Source of the DNA: Clostridium sp. AF37-5
GTDB taxonomy: Bacteria; Bacillota; Clostridia; Lachnospirales; Lachnospiraceae
Direction of reading: 5' to 3'
NCBI RefSeq assembly: GCF_003477605.1
Contig: NZ_QUDR01000001.1
Coordinates: 186,001-250,000, forward strand
Length of the DNA: 64,000 bases
Shown piece by piece: positions 54,334 through 62,558 of this stretch (position 1 is the stretch's first letter; every line of letters begins with the position of its first letter). A model generated the notes under the pieces. The model was given only the letters and a program-made list of their open reading frames with translations. It made no database searches and was not told the origin of the DNA. A program made the position numbers and the translations under genes.

Positions 54334-55577
54334 TTATCAAAAAGTTTTTAGCAAAATCAGAAAAAGATGCAATTGAAATGGCAAAAAACGAATTGGGGAA
54401 TAATGCCATTGTCATGAATATTAAGAAGGTAAAACCAAAAGGTCTTGCGAAGTTATTTGTCCGCGGAAAGGTTGAGGTGACAGCAGCATTGGATGAGACG
54501 CCACTGTACTCACAAGAGGAAGCGGCAAAAGAGAAGCGGCCGGTTGAAGCAGGCAAGTTTTCGGAAGCAGAGAAAAAAGCAGATGCACCGGATAACAGTA
54601 GTTTGGAAGAACGCATTAGTATGCTGCAAGCTCTTTTGGAGAAACAGATGATGCAGAAAGAAGGTATGACCGAGAAAGTTGAGAAAACACTCGAAATACC
54701 GGTTTCGGAGCCAAAAGAGAACGTAGAGCCAAAAGAGGTTTCTGAATCCAAAGAAGAGGATGAGGAGGATGAAAAAACAAAGGCCTATAAAGAGTTGATA
54801 TATCAGCAGTTAGTTCAGAATGAAGTGGATGAAGAAATTGCAAAATCCATTATGGATGAGGTGAATCGTTCGCTTGCTAAAAATGCACCGTTAGACCAGA
54901 TTTTGGCAAATATTTACCAGAAGATCATCTTGATGTTAGGGCAGCCTTACAGCATTAAGTCAGAGGAAAATGCAAAGACGAAATTTATCTTTTTCCTTGG
55001 TTCAACCGGAGTAGGAAAAACAACAACCATTGCTAAAATTGCTTCGAAATTAAAATTAGAGAAGCATGCAAAAATTGCACTCGTAACAGCAGATACTTAC
55101 CGCATTGCAGCGGTGGAACAGTTAAAGACTTATGCAAATATTTTATCCGTCCCGCTTGAGGTGATTTACAGTCCTCAAGAATTGGGGGATAATCTTGAAA
55201 AACTTAAGCAGTATGATGTCTGCTTGATTGATACTGCCGGACGTTCTCATAGAAGCAAAGAGCAGATGGAAGACATCCGGGCATTGCTTGAGCAGATTCC
55301 GGTGAATGAAAGACAGGTTTATCTGGTACTAAATGCAGGTACAAAATACAGTGACTTACAAAAGATTGCGTCAGTCTACTCGGTGCTTACGGATTTTAGT
55401 CTTATTTTTACGAAACTTGACGAAACGTCTTCGGCGGGAATCATGTTGAATATGAGAGTGAAAACAAATTGTCCATTGTCTTATGTAACGTGGGGACAAA
55501 ATGTTCCGGAAGACATTGGCGAGATGGATCCGCAGAGAGTGGCAAAAAAATTACTAAGTGATAATCATACGAACTAA
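54330..55577 (+). CDS. flhF: Flagellar biosynthesis SRP-type GTPase FlhF
   Basis: A 415-residue GTPase that controls flagellar placement and number. A basic N-terminal domain and a Glu/Lys-rich variable segment (about 50-150) precede the SRP-type NG domain with G1 GSTGVGKTTTIAKIA, DTYRIAAVEQLKTYA, DTAGRSHRS and TKLDETSSAG. The start codon is GTG 54330, within the flhA stop. It is paired with flhG, encoded 27 bp downstream. Confidence 0.96.
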   Translation: MIIKKFLAKSEKDAIEMAKNELGNNAIVMNIKKVKPKGLAKLFVRGKVEVTAALDETPLYSQEEAAKEKRPVEAGKFSEAEKKADAPDNSSLEERISMLQALLEKQMMQKEGMTEKVEKTLEIPVSEPKENVEPKEVSESKEEDEEDEKTKAYKELIYQQLVQNEVDEEIAKSIMDEVNRSLAKNAPLDQILANIYQKIILMLGQPYSIKSEENAKTKFIFFLGSTGVGKTTTIAKIASKLKLEKHAKIALVTADTYRIAAVEQLKTYANILSVPLEVIYSPQELGDNLEKLKQYDVCLIDTAGRSHRSKEQMEDIRALLEQIPVNERQVYLVLNAGTKYSDLQKIASVYSVLTDFSLIFTKLDETSSAGIMLNMRVKTNCPLSYVTWGQNVPEDIGEMDPQRVAKKLLSDNHTN

Positions 55578-55604
55578 TTCTATGGCGAGAAAGGAAGGTG
55601 TGGA

Positions 55605-56492
55605 ATGGATCAGGCAGAAAGCTTACGAAATATAATTAAAAAGCAGGAAATTGATGAAAAAAAACGAACAGCAAGAGTTATTACGGTTACATCCGGCAAA
55701 GGTGGCGTCGGTAAAACAAGTTTTTCTGTAAATCTGGCAATTCAGCTTCACAGACTCGGCAAGAGAGTGGTTGTACTGGATGCTGACTTTGGTTTGGCAA
55801 ACATTGAGATTATGCTTGGTATTCGCCCAAAGTATAATTTGGCAGATTTGATGTTTCGAGGAAAAAGCATACAAGATGTAATGACTTATGGACCGGAAGG
55901 GATCGGTTTTCTTTCCGGCGGTTCCGGCATCAATGAGATGGCAAATCTGAATCGTGAACAGGTTTTCTGGCTGATTCAGAAAATGGAAGAGTTAGACAAA
56001 CAGGCAGATGTAATTATTGTGGATACCGGTGCCGGAATCGGAGATTCGGTGCTTGAGTTTGTGGCAGCCAGCGAAGAAGTGCTTTTGGTGGCTACGCCGG
56101 AGCCGACGTCCATTACGGACGCCTATGCGTTATTAAAAGCGTTGAACCGCAATTCTTCGTATATGCCGGAAAAAACGGTTGTTAAGATGATTGCCAATCA
56201 GGTACGTGGGAAAAAAGAAGCGGATGAATTGTTCCAGAAATTAGGTGTTGTTGTTAATAAGTTTTTAGACATAGATATTGATTATCTGGGGGCAATTCCT
56301 TATGATGTAAATATGCAGAGAGCAGTCATGCATCAGAAACCACTTAGCGTAGCAGACCCGGATGCACTGGCTTCGCAGTCTGTGGAAAAGATTGCACTTT
56401 CTTTACTTGATATGGAGAAAGAAAAACCACGCGCTGTTGGTATTAAGCAGTTATTTTCAAATGTAATTCGTATGAAATTTAATCGGCGATAG
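55605..56492 (+). CDS. flhG: Flagellum site-determining ATPase FlhG (MinD-like)
   Basis: A 295-residue MinD/ParA-type ATPase (also YlxH/FleN). The deviant Walker A is TSGKGGVGKTSFSVNLAIQL, Walker B includes VVVLDADFGLANIEIMLG and IIVDTGAGIGDSVLEF, and an amphipathic C-terminal stretch (KQLFSNVIRMKFNRR) may bind the membrane. With FlhF it sets the flagellation pattern. The short N-terminal helix (DQAESLRNIIKKQE) is the FlhF-activator region. Confidence 0.95.
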   Translation: MDQAESLRNIIKKQEIDEKKRTARVITVTSGKGGVGKTSFSVNLAIQLHRLGKRVVVLDADFGLANIEIMLGIRPKYNLADLMFRGKSIQDVMTYGPEGIGFLSGGSGINEMANLNREQVFWLIQKMEELDKQADVIIVDTGAGIGDSVLEFVAASEEVLLVATPEPTSITDAYALLKALNRNSSYMPEKTVVKMIANQVRGKKEADELFQKLGVVVNKFLDIDIDYLGAIPYDVNMQRAVMHQKPLSVADPDALASQSVEKIALSLLDMEKEKPRAVGIKQLFSNVIRMKFNRR

Positions 56493-56506
56493 AAAGGAGG
56501 AACCCC

Positions 56507-57217
56507 GTGAAAGTTACATTTGCGATTGGAGACCGGATTGAACTGATGCATATAAAAAGTGCAATCGGGCGAAAGGTGTCAGATAAAAAATATGGCAGTC
56601 AGTTGTTGGATTTTGACGGGGACAGAACCGCCAAAATCGCAATGCCCATTAGCGAGGGGAAAGTAATTCCATTGGAAATTGATGACGATTATAATCTGTG
56701 TTTTTTTACAAACTCCGGTTTGTATCAGTGTACAGCACGGATTAAGAAACGTTACACAGAAAATCGTATGTATGTGATGGATGTTATCTTTTTGACACCA
56801 TTGAAAAAGTTTCAGAGGAGAAAGTTTTATCGTTTGGATTGTTTGTTCCCAATTCGTTACCGGATTGTTCCAAAAGAGCAGTTTGAAAAGAAAAATGAAG
56901 CGGAGCAGGACAAAGAGAAAGATGAAATTTTGTGGGAAGAAGGTACCATTTCAGATTTAAGTGGAGGCGGAATTCGTTTTCATGGTAATGTAGAATGTAA
57001 AAAAGGGGATTTTGTGGAAATTGTCCTTCCACTTTCGCTGCAAAGTGGAATTATTCCACTTTCTTTGTATATGAAGGTAGTATCCTGCGTTCATTTTGAG
57101 GGAAGCCGTGTTGCCTATGAGACAAGGGGCGAATTTTTGAATATTAATGAGAAAGAACGTGAAACGGTAATTAAGTACGTTTTTGAAGAGCAGCGAAGAA
57201 GGATGAGAAAGGAGTAG
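56507..57217 (+). CDS. YcgR-type PilZ protein, c-di-GMP flagellar brake
   Basis: A 236-residue protein. The N-terminal YcgR-like domain (about 1-95) is followed by a PilZ domain (about 100-225) with the c-di-GMP motifs RKFYR (RxxxR, in KFQRRKFYRLD) and DLSGGG (DxSxxG). It should slow the motor when c-di-GMP is high, like B. subtilis DgrA/YpfA or E. coli YcgR. An unusual run of charged residues (KKNEAEQDKEKDE) sits in the middle of the PilZ domain. The start codon is GTG 56507 with aaaggagg upstream. Confidence 0.92.
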   Translation: MKVTFAIGDRIELMHIKSAIGRKVSDKKYGSQLLDFDGDRTAKIAMPISEGKVIPLEIDDDYNLCFFTNSGLYQCTARIKKRYTENRMYVMDVIFLTPLKKFQRRKFYRLDCLFPIRYRIVPKEQFEKKNEAEQDKEKDEILWEEGTISDLSGGGIRFHGNVECKKGDFVEIVLPLSLQSGIIPLSLYMKVVSCVHFEGSRVAYETRGEFLNINEKERETVIKYVFEEQRRRMRKE

Positions 57218-58342
57218 ATGTCACAGATGAAAAAAGTATTGATTGTTGATGACTCTGCACTTATGAGAAGGGTCCTTTCTGATATAATAAATGATGATGA
57301 ACAACTGATTGTCGAAAAGACAGCGAATAATGGACTTGAAGCGCTTAATGTTTTACAGGGGGGATGTCGTCCGGACATTCTTTTGGTTGATATTAATATG
57401 CCGAAGATGGATGGCGTACAGCTCCTTAAGGAACTAAACAAATATCGAATTCAGATTCCGGTATTGATTGTAAGTTCAATTGCCAGCCAGAGCGCTGATG
57501 AAACCATTGAAGCATTGGCACTTGGTGCGTTTGATTTTGTTAAAAAACCAAATGGTTCCATTGGCGGGGGGTATCAGGAATTCCGAAAAAAGGTATTACT
57601 GAGAACCTATATGGCGTGTAAGCTGCCTCTTCCTAAAAAGGTTGAGCAGTCAATTTTAGAACAGCAGTTACAGGTTCAGAGCCAATCAAAAAATGTGGAA
57701 AGTCAGACCGAGAAGAAGGTGAAGAAAACCGCAAAAAAGAAGGTGCCAAAAAGTGGCAGGGGAAGCGGCGGTTTGGCAGTGATTGCTTCTTCAACCGGAG
57801 GACCAAGGGCATTACAGTCGGTAATTCCGTATTTTCCAAAGGATTTTCCATTACCGTTAGTCGTTGTCCAGCATATGCCGGCAGGATTTACGAAGTCATT
57901 AGCAGCTCGCTTGAATGAGATTAGTAATCTCGACGTTAAGGAGGCTGAGGATGGTGACTGCCTGAAAAAGGGCACGGTTTATATTGCGCAGGGCGGCAAG
58001 CAGTGTGAAGTCATAGAAGATGCACAGGGAAATCTGATTTTGTCGGAAAATGATAAGCCGGCAAGAGGGGGATTAAAGCCGTGTGCGGATATCTTTTTTG
58101 AATCACTGGTTTCTTGTTCGGTGGAACACATTGTCTGTGGTGTTTTGACCGGGATGGGAAGCGATGGCTGCAAAGGAATCCGTGCATTGAAAAAAAGCAA
58201 GGACATTCAGGTTGTAGCGCAGAATGAAGACACCTGCGTGGTATATGGTATGCCGCGCGCAGTAGTACAGGCGGGAATTGTAAATGAAGTCGTGCCACTC
58301 GAAGATGTGGCAGACACCATGATAAAACATATAGGAGTGTGA
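57218..58342 (+). CDS. cheB: Chemotaxis protein-glutamate methylesterase CheB
   Basis: A 374-residue enzyme that demethylates and deamidates chemoreceptors. The receiver domain has phospho-acceptor Asp58 (LVDINMPKMDG), a Lys-rich linker (about 160-185) follows, and the methylesterase domain has the nucleophile serine in VIASSTGGPRALQ, His in VVQHMPAGFT and Asp in VLTGMGSDGCKG. The RBS aaaggag is close to ATG 57218; the in-frame ATG 57227 is an alternative. Confidence 0.96.
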   Translation: MSQMKKVLIVDDSALMRRVLSDIINDDEQLIVEKTANNGLEALNVLQGGCRPDILLVDINMPKMDGVQLLKELNKYRIQIPVLIVSSIASQSADETIEALALGAFDFVKKPNGSIGGGYQEFRKKVLLRTYMACKLPLPKKVEQSILEQQLQVQSQSKNVESQTEKKVKKTAKKKVPKSGRGSGGLAVIASSTGGPRALQSVIPYFPKDFPLPLVVVQHMPAGFTKSLAARLNEISNLDVKEAEDGDCLKKGTVYIAQGGKQCEVIEDAQGNLILSENDKPARGGLKPCADIFFESLVSCSVEHIVCGVLTGMGSDGCKGIRALKKSKDIQVVAQNEDTCVVYGMPRAVVQAGIVNEVVPLEDVADTMIKHIGV

Positions 58343-58346
58343 AAAG

Positions 58347-60449
58347 ATGGATACGAGTCAATATTTAGATTTGTTTATCGATGAGACAAAAGAGCATTTA
58401 CAGAGTTTGAATGAGCATGTTCTGGTCTTGGAGAAGGAGCCGGAGAATGAAGATACAATCAATGAGATTTTCCGTGCGGCACATACGCTGAAAGGAATGT
58501 CCGGCACAATGGGCTTTGTTCGTATGCAGCGTCTGACCCATGATTTGGAAAATGTATTCTCCGAAATCCGCAATGGAAACATGAAAGTGAATGAAAAGCT
58601 GATTGATGTATTATTCCGAGGACTGGATGCATTGGAGTCTTATTTGGCTGTTATTTCCTCTGAGGGAAATGAAGGAACTGAAGACAACGAAGATATTATT
58701 AATGATTTGAATGCTCTGTTAGAGGAACAGAGTGGCGACGGTGCAGCTGCTCCGGCGCAAAAAGAGGTAAAAAAAGAAGAAACTCCCGCAAAGGAAGAGA
58801 AAGCAGAAAATAAACAGGAAAGTGCATCGGATGAAAAATGCAAATTTAAGCAGATTCCGATTTCCGAATATGAAGCGACAGCAATCAATTCAGCAAGAGC
58901 AGAAGGAAAGAACGTGTATGGAATTACCGTATATCTGCAAAAAACTTGTATTTTGAAATCTGCCAGAGCTTTCCTTGTATTCAAATCTGTTGAAAATAAA
59001 GGTGAGTTGATTAAATCCGTACCTTCGACAGAGCAGATTGAGGATGAAGAATTTGATTTTGATTTCAGTTGGATTTTTGCATCAAGTGATACGAAAGAAA
59101 ATATCAAAAAACTTGTTATGAATGTATCGGAAATCGCAGAGGTTTACATCGATGATATTGAGATTCCGGATGCACCTGCGGCAGGTCCATCAAATGATGT
59201 AAAACCGGCACAGGAAAAGAAAGAAACAGCAAAACCGGATGTCAAAGAAAAGCCAAAGAAAGCATCGGCTTCCAAAGGGAAAGTGGGCAGTCGTTCCGTT
59301 CGTGTCGATATTGATAAACTGGATGTTCTGATGAATCTTGTCAGCGAGCTGATTATTGCAAAGAATGGACTTGTGTCGGCAGGTGCTGCCTCTCCGTCAG
59401 GACAGATGGCAAATGCACAGGCATTCCATGAACAGATTGAGTACTTAGAGCGAGTGACAACAAACCTGCATGAATCCGTTATGAAGGTCCGCATGGTGCC
59501 AATTGAGAGTGTTGTTAATCGATTCCCACGTATGATTCGTGATTTGAATCGTAAATTAAATAAGAAAATGGAATTGTACATGACTGGTGAAGAGACTGAA
59601 CTTGACCGTACCGTAATTGATGAAATCGGGGACCCGCTTATGCATTTGCTTCGTAACTCGGCTGACCATGGTTTGGAGAGCAATGAAGAGCGTGTACGTC
59701 TTGGTAAACCGGAGGTTGGTTCCATCTTTTTGGATGCTTACCAGGATGGTAACAATGTTGTTATTGAAGTACGCGATGATGGTGCCGGAATTGACATTGA
59801 CCGTGTACGTCAGAAAGCAATTGAAAAAGGCTCTATTACAGAAAAACAGGCAGAGACGATGACAGACAAAGACTTTATTGATTTGTTGTTCCTGCCAAGT
59901 TTTTCAACAGCAGAAAAGATTACTGATGTTTCCGGACGAGGCGTTGGTCTTGACGTTGTAAAAACTAAAATTGAGGCACTTGGTGGTAATATTACAGCAA
60001 AGACCGTTGCCGGTGAGGGAAGTACCTTTACGATTTCTCTTCCTTTGACATTGGCAATTATTCAGGCTTTGATGGTGAAAGTCGGAGAAGAAAAATATGC
60101 GATTCCGCTTGGCAGCATCAATGGAATTGAGGATATTGCAAAAGAAGATATCAGTTTTGTACAATCCAAAGAAGTTATTAATCTTCGTGGACGTGTCATT
60201 CCGATTCTCCGTCTGCATGATATTTTGGATATGGAGCCGGTTGAAAATGATCCGGAATCTCTGATTGTTGTCATTATGCAGAAGGCAGAACAGCAGGTTG
60301 GTCTTGTGATTGACGAATTGATTGGACAACAGGAAACCGTTATTAAGTCGCTTGGACACCACATCACCTGTGATAAACTCTTTAGTGGAGCAACGATTCT
60401 TGGTGATGGTGAAGTGGCGTTAATCTTAGATACAAACACATTAATGTAG
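58347..60449 (+). CDS. cheA: Chemotaxis histidine kinase CheA
   Basis: A 700-residue kinase. Domains in order are: HPt with phosphorylated His46 (AAHTLKGMSGTMGF), a Glu/Lys-rich linker, the CheY-binding P2 region (about 165-270), dimerisation (about 315-400, SVRVDIDKLDVLMNLVSELIIAKNGL), the ATP-binding HATPase domain (LMHLLRNSADHGLE, DDGAGID, GRGVGLDVV) and CheW-like P5 (about 570-700). It phosphorylates CheY and CheB. The start is 4 bp after the cheB stop. Confidence 0.97.
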   Translation: MDTSQYLDLFIDETKEHLQSLNEHVLVLEKEPENEDTINEIFRAAHTLKGMSGTMGFVRMQRLTHDLENVFSEIRNGNMKVNEKLIDVLFRGLDALESYLAVISSEGNEGTEDNEDIINDLNALLEEQSGDGAAAPAQKEVKKEETPAKEEKAENKQESASDEKCKFKQIPISEYEATAINSARAEGKNVYGITVYLQKTCILKSARAFLVFKSVENKGELIKSVPSTEQIEDEEFDFDFSWIFASSDTKENIKKLVMNVSEIAEVYIDDIEIPDAPAAGPSNDVKPAQEKKETAKPDVKEKPKKASASKGKVGSRSVRVDIDKLDVLMNLVSELIIAKNGLVSAGAASPSGQMANAQAFHEQIEYLERVTTNLHESVMKVRMVPIESVVNRFPRMIRDLNRKLNKKMELYMTGEETELDRTVIDEIGDPLMHLLRNSADHGLESNEERVRLGKPEVGSIFLDAYQDGNNVVIEVRDDGAGIDIDRVRQKAIEKGSITEKQAETMTDKDFIDLLFLPSFSTAEKITDVSGRGVGLDVVKTKIEALGGNITAKTVAGEGSTFTISLPLTLAIIQALMVKVGEEKYAIPLGSINGIEDIAKEDISFVQSKEVINLRGRVIPILRLHDILDMEPVENDPESLIVVIMQKAEQQVGLVIDELIGQQETVIKSLGHHITCDKLFSGATILGDGEVALILDTNTLM

Positions 60450-60460
60450 GGGGTGTCGAC

Positions 60461-60931
60461 ATGGAAGATTTGATGAATGAAATGGAAACAACAATGGATG
60501 AAATTCAGTATATTGTTGTCAAATTAGGAAATGAAAAATATGGAATTGATATTTCCTGTGTGGATAATATCGTAAGAATGCAGCATATGACAAGAGTTCC
60601 AAAGTCACAGTCATATTATGTTGGTGTGATTAATCTGCGTGGTGAAGTGGTTCCGATTATGAGTCTGCGCAGACGTTTCGGATTAGAGGATGATGTCTGT
60701 CAGTCCGCAACGAGAATCATTATTATCCGTATGCAGGATCAGTCATTGATTGGTGTAATTGTCGATGAAGTGCAGGAAGTGGTAAATATCAATCCGGCTT
60801 CTATCGAGAAACCAGCATTTAAGCTGGAAGAGGAAAAAGCATCTTTCCTTGCCGGGATTGGCAAAAAAGGAGAGGAACTCATTTCTTTATTGGATATGAA
60901 TGCGGTAATTGAGGAAAAGAAAGAAGTATGA
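60461..60931 (+). CDS. cheW: Chemotaxis coupling protein CheW
   Basis: A 156-residue CheW domain protein (VVKLGNEKYGIDISCVDNIVR, then YYVGVINLRGEVVPIMSLRRRFGL). It bridges chemoreceptors and CheA. The RBS gggggtg is followed by ATG 60461. It overlaps cheD by 4 bp; the cheC gene that lies between cheW and cheD in B. subtilis is missing. Confidence 0.97.
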   Translation: MEDLMNEMETTMDEIQYIVVKLGNEKYGIDISCVDNIVRMQHMTRVPKSQSYYVGVINLRGEVVPIMSLRRRFGLEDDVCQSATRIIIIRMQDQSLIGVIVDEVQEVVNINPASIEKPAFKLEEEKASFLAGIGKKGEELISLLDMNAVIEEKKEV

Positions 60932-61413
60932 GTGAGATGATTCGTGTTGGAATGGCTGACTATAAGTTATGTGCACCGCCGGATAAAATTTCGACGTTAG
61001 GACTTGGTTCGTGTATGGGGGTCGTAATCTATGACACGAAAACAAAGTTGTGTGGAATGGCACATATTATGCTTCCGGACAGCACAAAGATTACTCATAA
61101 TCAAAACCGAATGAAGTTTGCAGATACATGTCTTTTAGATATGTATCATGAACTTTTAGCACGCGGAGGATTGAAAGAAAATCTGCGTGCTAAAATTGCA
61201 GGCGGTGCTAAAATGTTTGCGCATCATTCGGATAATGAACTGCTGAATGTTGGACATCACAACAATCAGGCAGTCAGGAAATTTTTACAGGAAAAGAATA
61301 TTCCAATTGTGGCGGATGATTCCGGAAAAGATTTCAGCCGCACGATTGTATTTGACCCGGAATGTGAGTTGTTGCATATTTCGGTGGCTGGTGTAAATGA
61401 ATATGTGATTTGA
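60928..61413 (+). CDS. cheD: Chemoreceptor glutamine deamidase CheD
   Basis: A 161-residue deamidase that converts receptor Gln to Glu. The catalytic Cys29 (GLGSCMGVVIYD) and His46 (CGMAHIMLP) are present with the 17-residue spacing of known CheD. In B. subtilis CheD is regulated through CheC; here no CheC is encoded next to it. ATG 60928 overlaps the cheW stop (ATGA). Confidence 0.96.
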   Translation: MSEMIRVGMADYKLCAPPDKISTLGLGSCMGVVIYDTKTKLCGMAHIMLPDSTKITHNQNRMKFADTCLLDMYHELLARGGLKENLRAKIAGGAKMFAHHSDNELLNVGHHNNQAVRKFLQEKNIPIVADDSGKDFSRTIVFDPECELLHISVAGVNEYVI

Positions 61414-61426
61414 CGAGGTGTAGGAT

Positions 61427-61753
61427 ATGAAAAATCGTTATATACCTGCTTTTATTATGTTGGCTGCCGGCCTTGTGTGTTGTGTTTTATGTGTGGTACA
61501 AAGGTGGCCTGTTTTAAATAGTTTAATTACGTTAGTTATTGTTTTACTTCTTTTTTATATCATTGGGCAGATTGCGGCGCAGATTGTTGGAAAAGTGCAG
61601 GCAGAGCATCTGGCTATGATTGAGGCAGAGAAAAAACGTCAGGAAGCTGAAGAGCAGGCTCGTCTTTTGAAGGAGCAGCAGGAGGCGGAAGAAAGAGAAA
61701 AGGAAGAAGCAGAAAAACAGGTGGATCAGACAGAACAAACGGAGCAGGCATGA
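61427..61753 (+). CDS. Small membrane protein with cytoplasmic coiled coil, unknown
   Basis: A 108-residue protein with two hydrophobic segments (about residues 8-25 and 32-50) and a C-terminal charged coiled coil (KRQEAEEQARLLKEQQEAEEREKEEAEK). I do not recognise a family. It lies between cheD and sigD; in B. subtilis another membrane protein, SwrB, follows sigD and activates flagellar assembly. The shared topology and neighbourhood suggest an analogous role, but sequence support is missing. The RBS gaggtg precedes ATG 61427. Confidence 0.75.
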   Translation: MKNRYIPAFIMLAAGLVCCVLCVVQRWPVLNSLITLVIVLLLFYIIGQIAAQIVGKVQAEHLAMIEAEKKRQEAEEQARLLKEQQEAEEREKEEAEKQVDQTEQTEQA

Positions 61754-61773
61754 CCTAGGAAAGGACATAGTGG

Positions 61774-62538
61774 ATGAGGGAAACAGAACGAAACCGCTTG
61801 TGGGAACAGTATCATAAGAAAAAGACCCCACAATTACGCGAGCAGCTTATTCTTGAATATGCCGGTGTTGTAAATTTAGTGGCAGGCAGGCTGAGTATGT
61901 ACTTGGGGTATACGGTAGAGTATGATGACTTGGTAGGATATGGAATTTTTGGTTTAATTGATGCCATTGATAAGTATGACATGGCAAAAAATGTAAAATT
62001 TGAAACATATGCCAGTTTGAGAATTCGAGGTGCAATTTTGGATGAAATCCGAAAGATGGACTGGATTCCAAGGACACTTAGACAGAAGCAGAAAAAAATG
62101 GATGCGGCTGCAGCGAAAATTGAAGCAGAACGTGGAAGAACGGCGAAAGGCGATGAGATTGCAAATGAATTGGGAATCTCCGTGGAAGAATATGAGAACT
62201 GGAAGGCAGAGGCGGAATTTACCAATTTGATTTCCTTAGATGATTATCTGGAACAGGGAAACGAAGGGCGTCTGGAGACGATGGGAGCAAAATTTCAGCA
62301 GCCCGATCATGCGATCCAAAAGCAGGAATTGAAGGAAATGCTAGTGGAAGCCCTCAAAAAACTGACAGAAAAAGAGCAGAATGTCATCACATTATATTAC
62401 TACGAAGAATTGACATTAAAAGAGATTAGTCAGATATTGAGTGTTTCGGAGTCGAGAGTTTCCCAGCTTCATACAAAAGCATTGAAAAAAATTAAGGAGC
62501 AGTTAGGGGACTCCGTTGATTTACTTAGTTTGTTCTAA
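61774..62538 (+). CDS. sigD: Flagellar sigma factor sigma-D (sigma-28)
   Basis: A 254-residue sigma-28 that directs late flagellar and chemotaxis genes. Region 2 contains YDDLVGYGIFGLIDAIDKYD and VKFETYASLRIRGAILDEIRKMDW, and region 4 contains LTLKEISQILSVSESRVSQLHTKALKKI. RBS aggaaagg precedes ATG 61774. As in B. subtilis the gene sits late in the fla/che operon, so it is made only if transcription runs through. Its target motif occurs upstream of fliK in the same operon. Confidence 0.97.
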   Translation: MRETERNRLWEQYHKKKTPQLREQLILEYAGVVNLVAGRLSMYLGYTVEYDDLVGYGIFGLIDAIDKYDMAKNVKFETYASLRIRGAILDEIRKMDWIPRTLRQKQKKMDAAAAKIEAERGRTAKGDEIANELGISVEEYENWKAEAEFTNLISLDDYLEQGNEGRLETMGAKFQQPDHAIQKQELKEMLVEALKKLTEKEQNVITLYYYEELTLKEISQILSVSESRVSQLHTKALKKIKEQLGDSVDLLSLF

Positions 62539-62558
62539 TTAGAAATAGGAGGATACTT

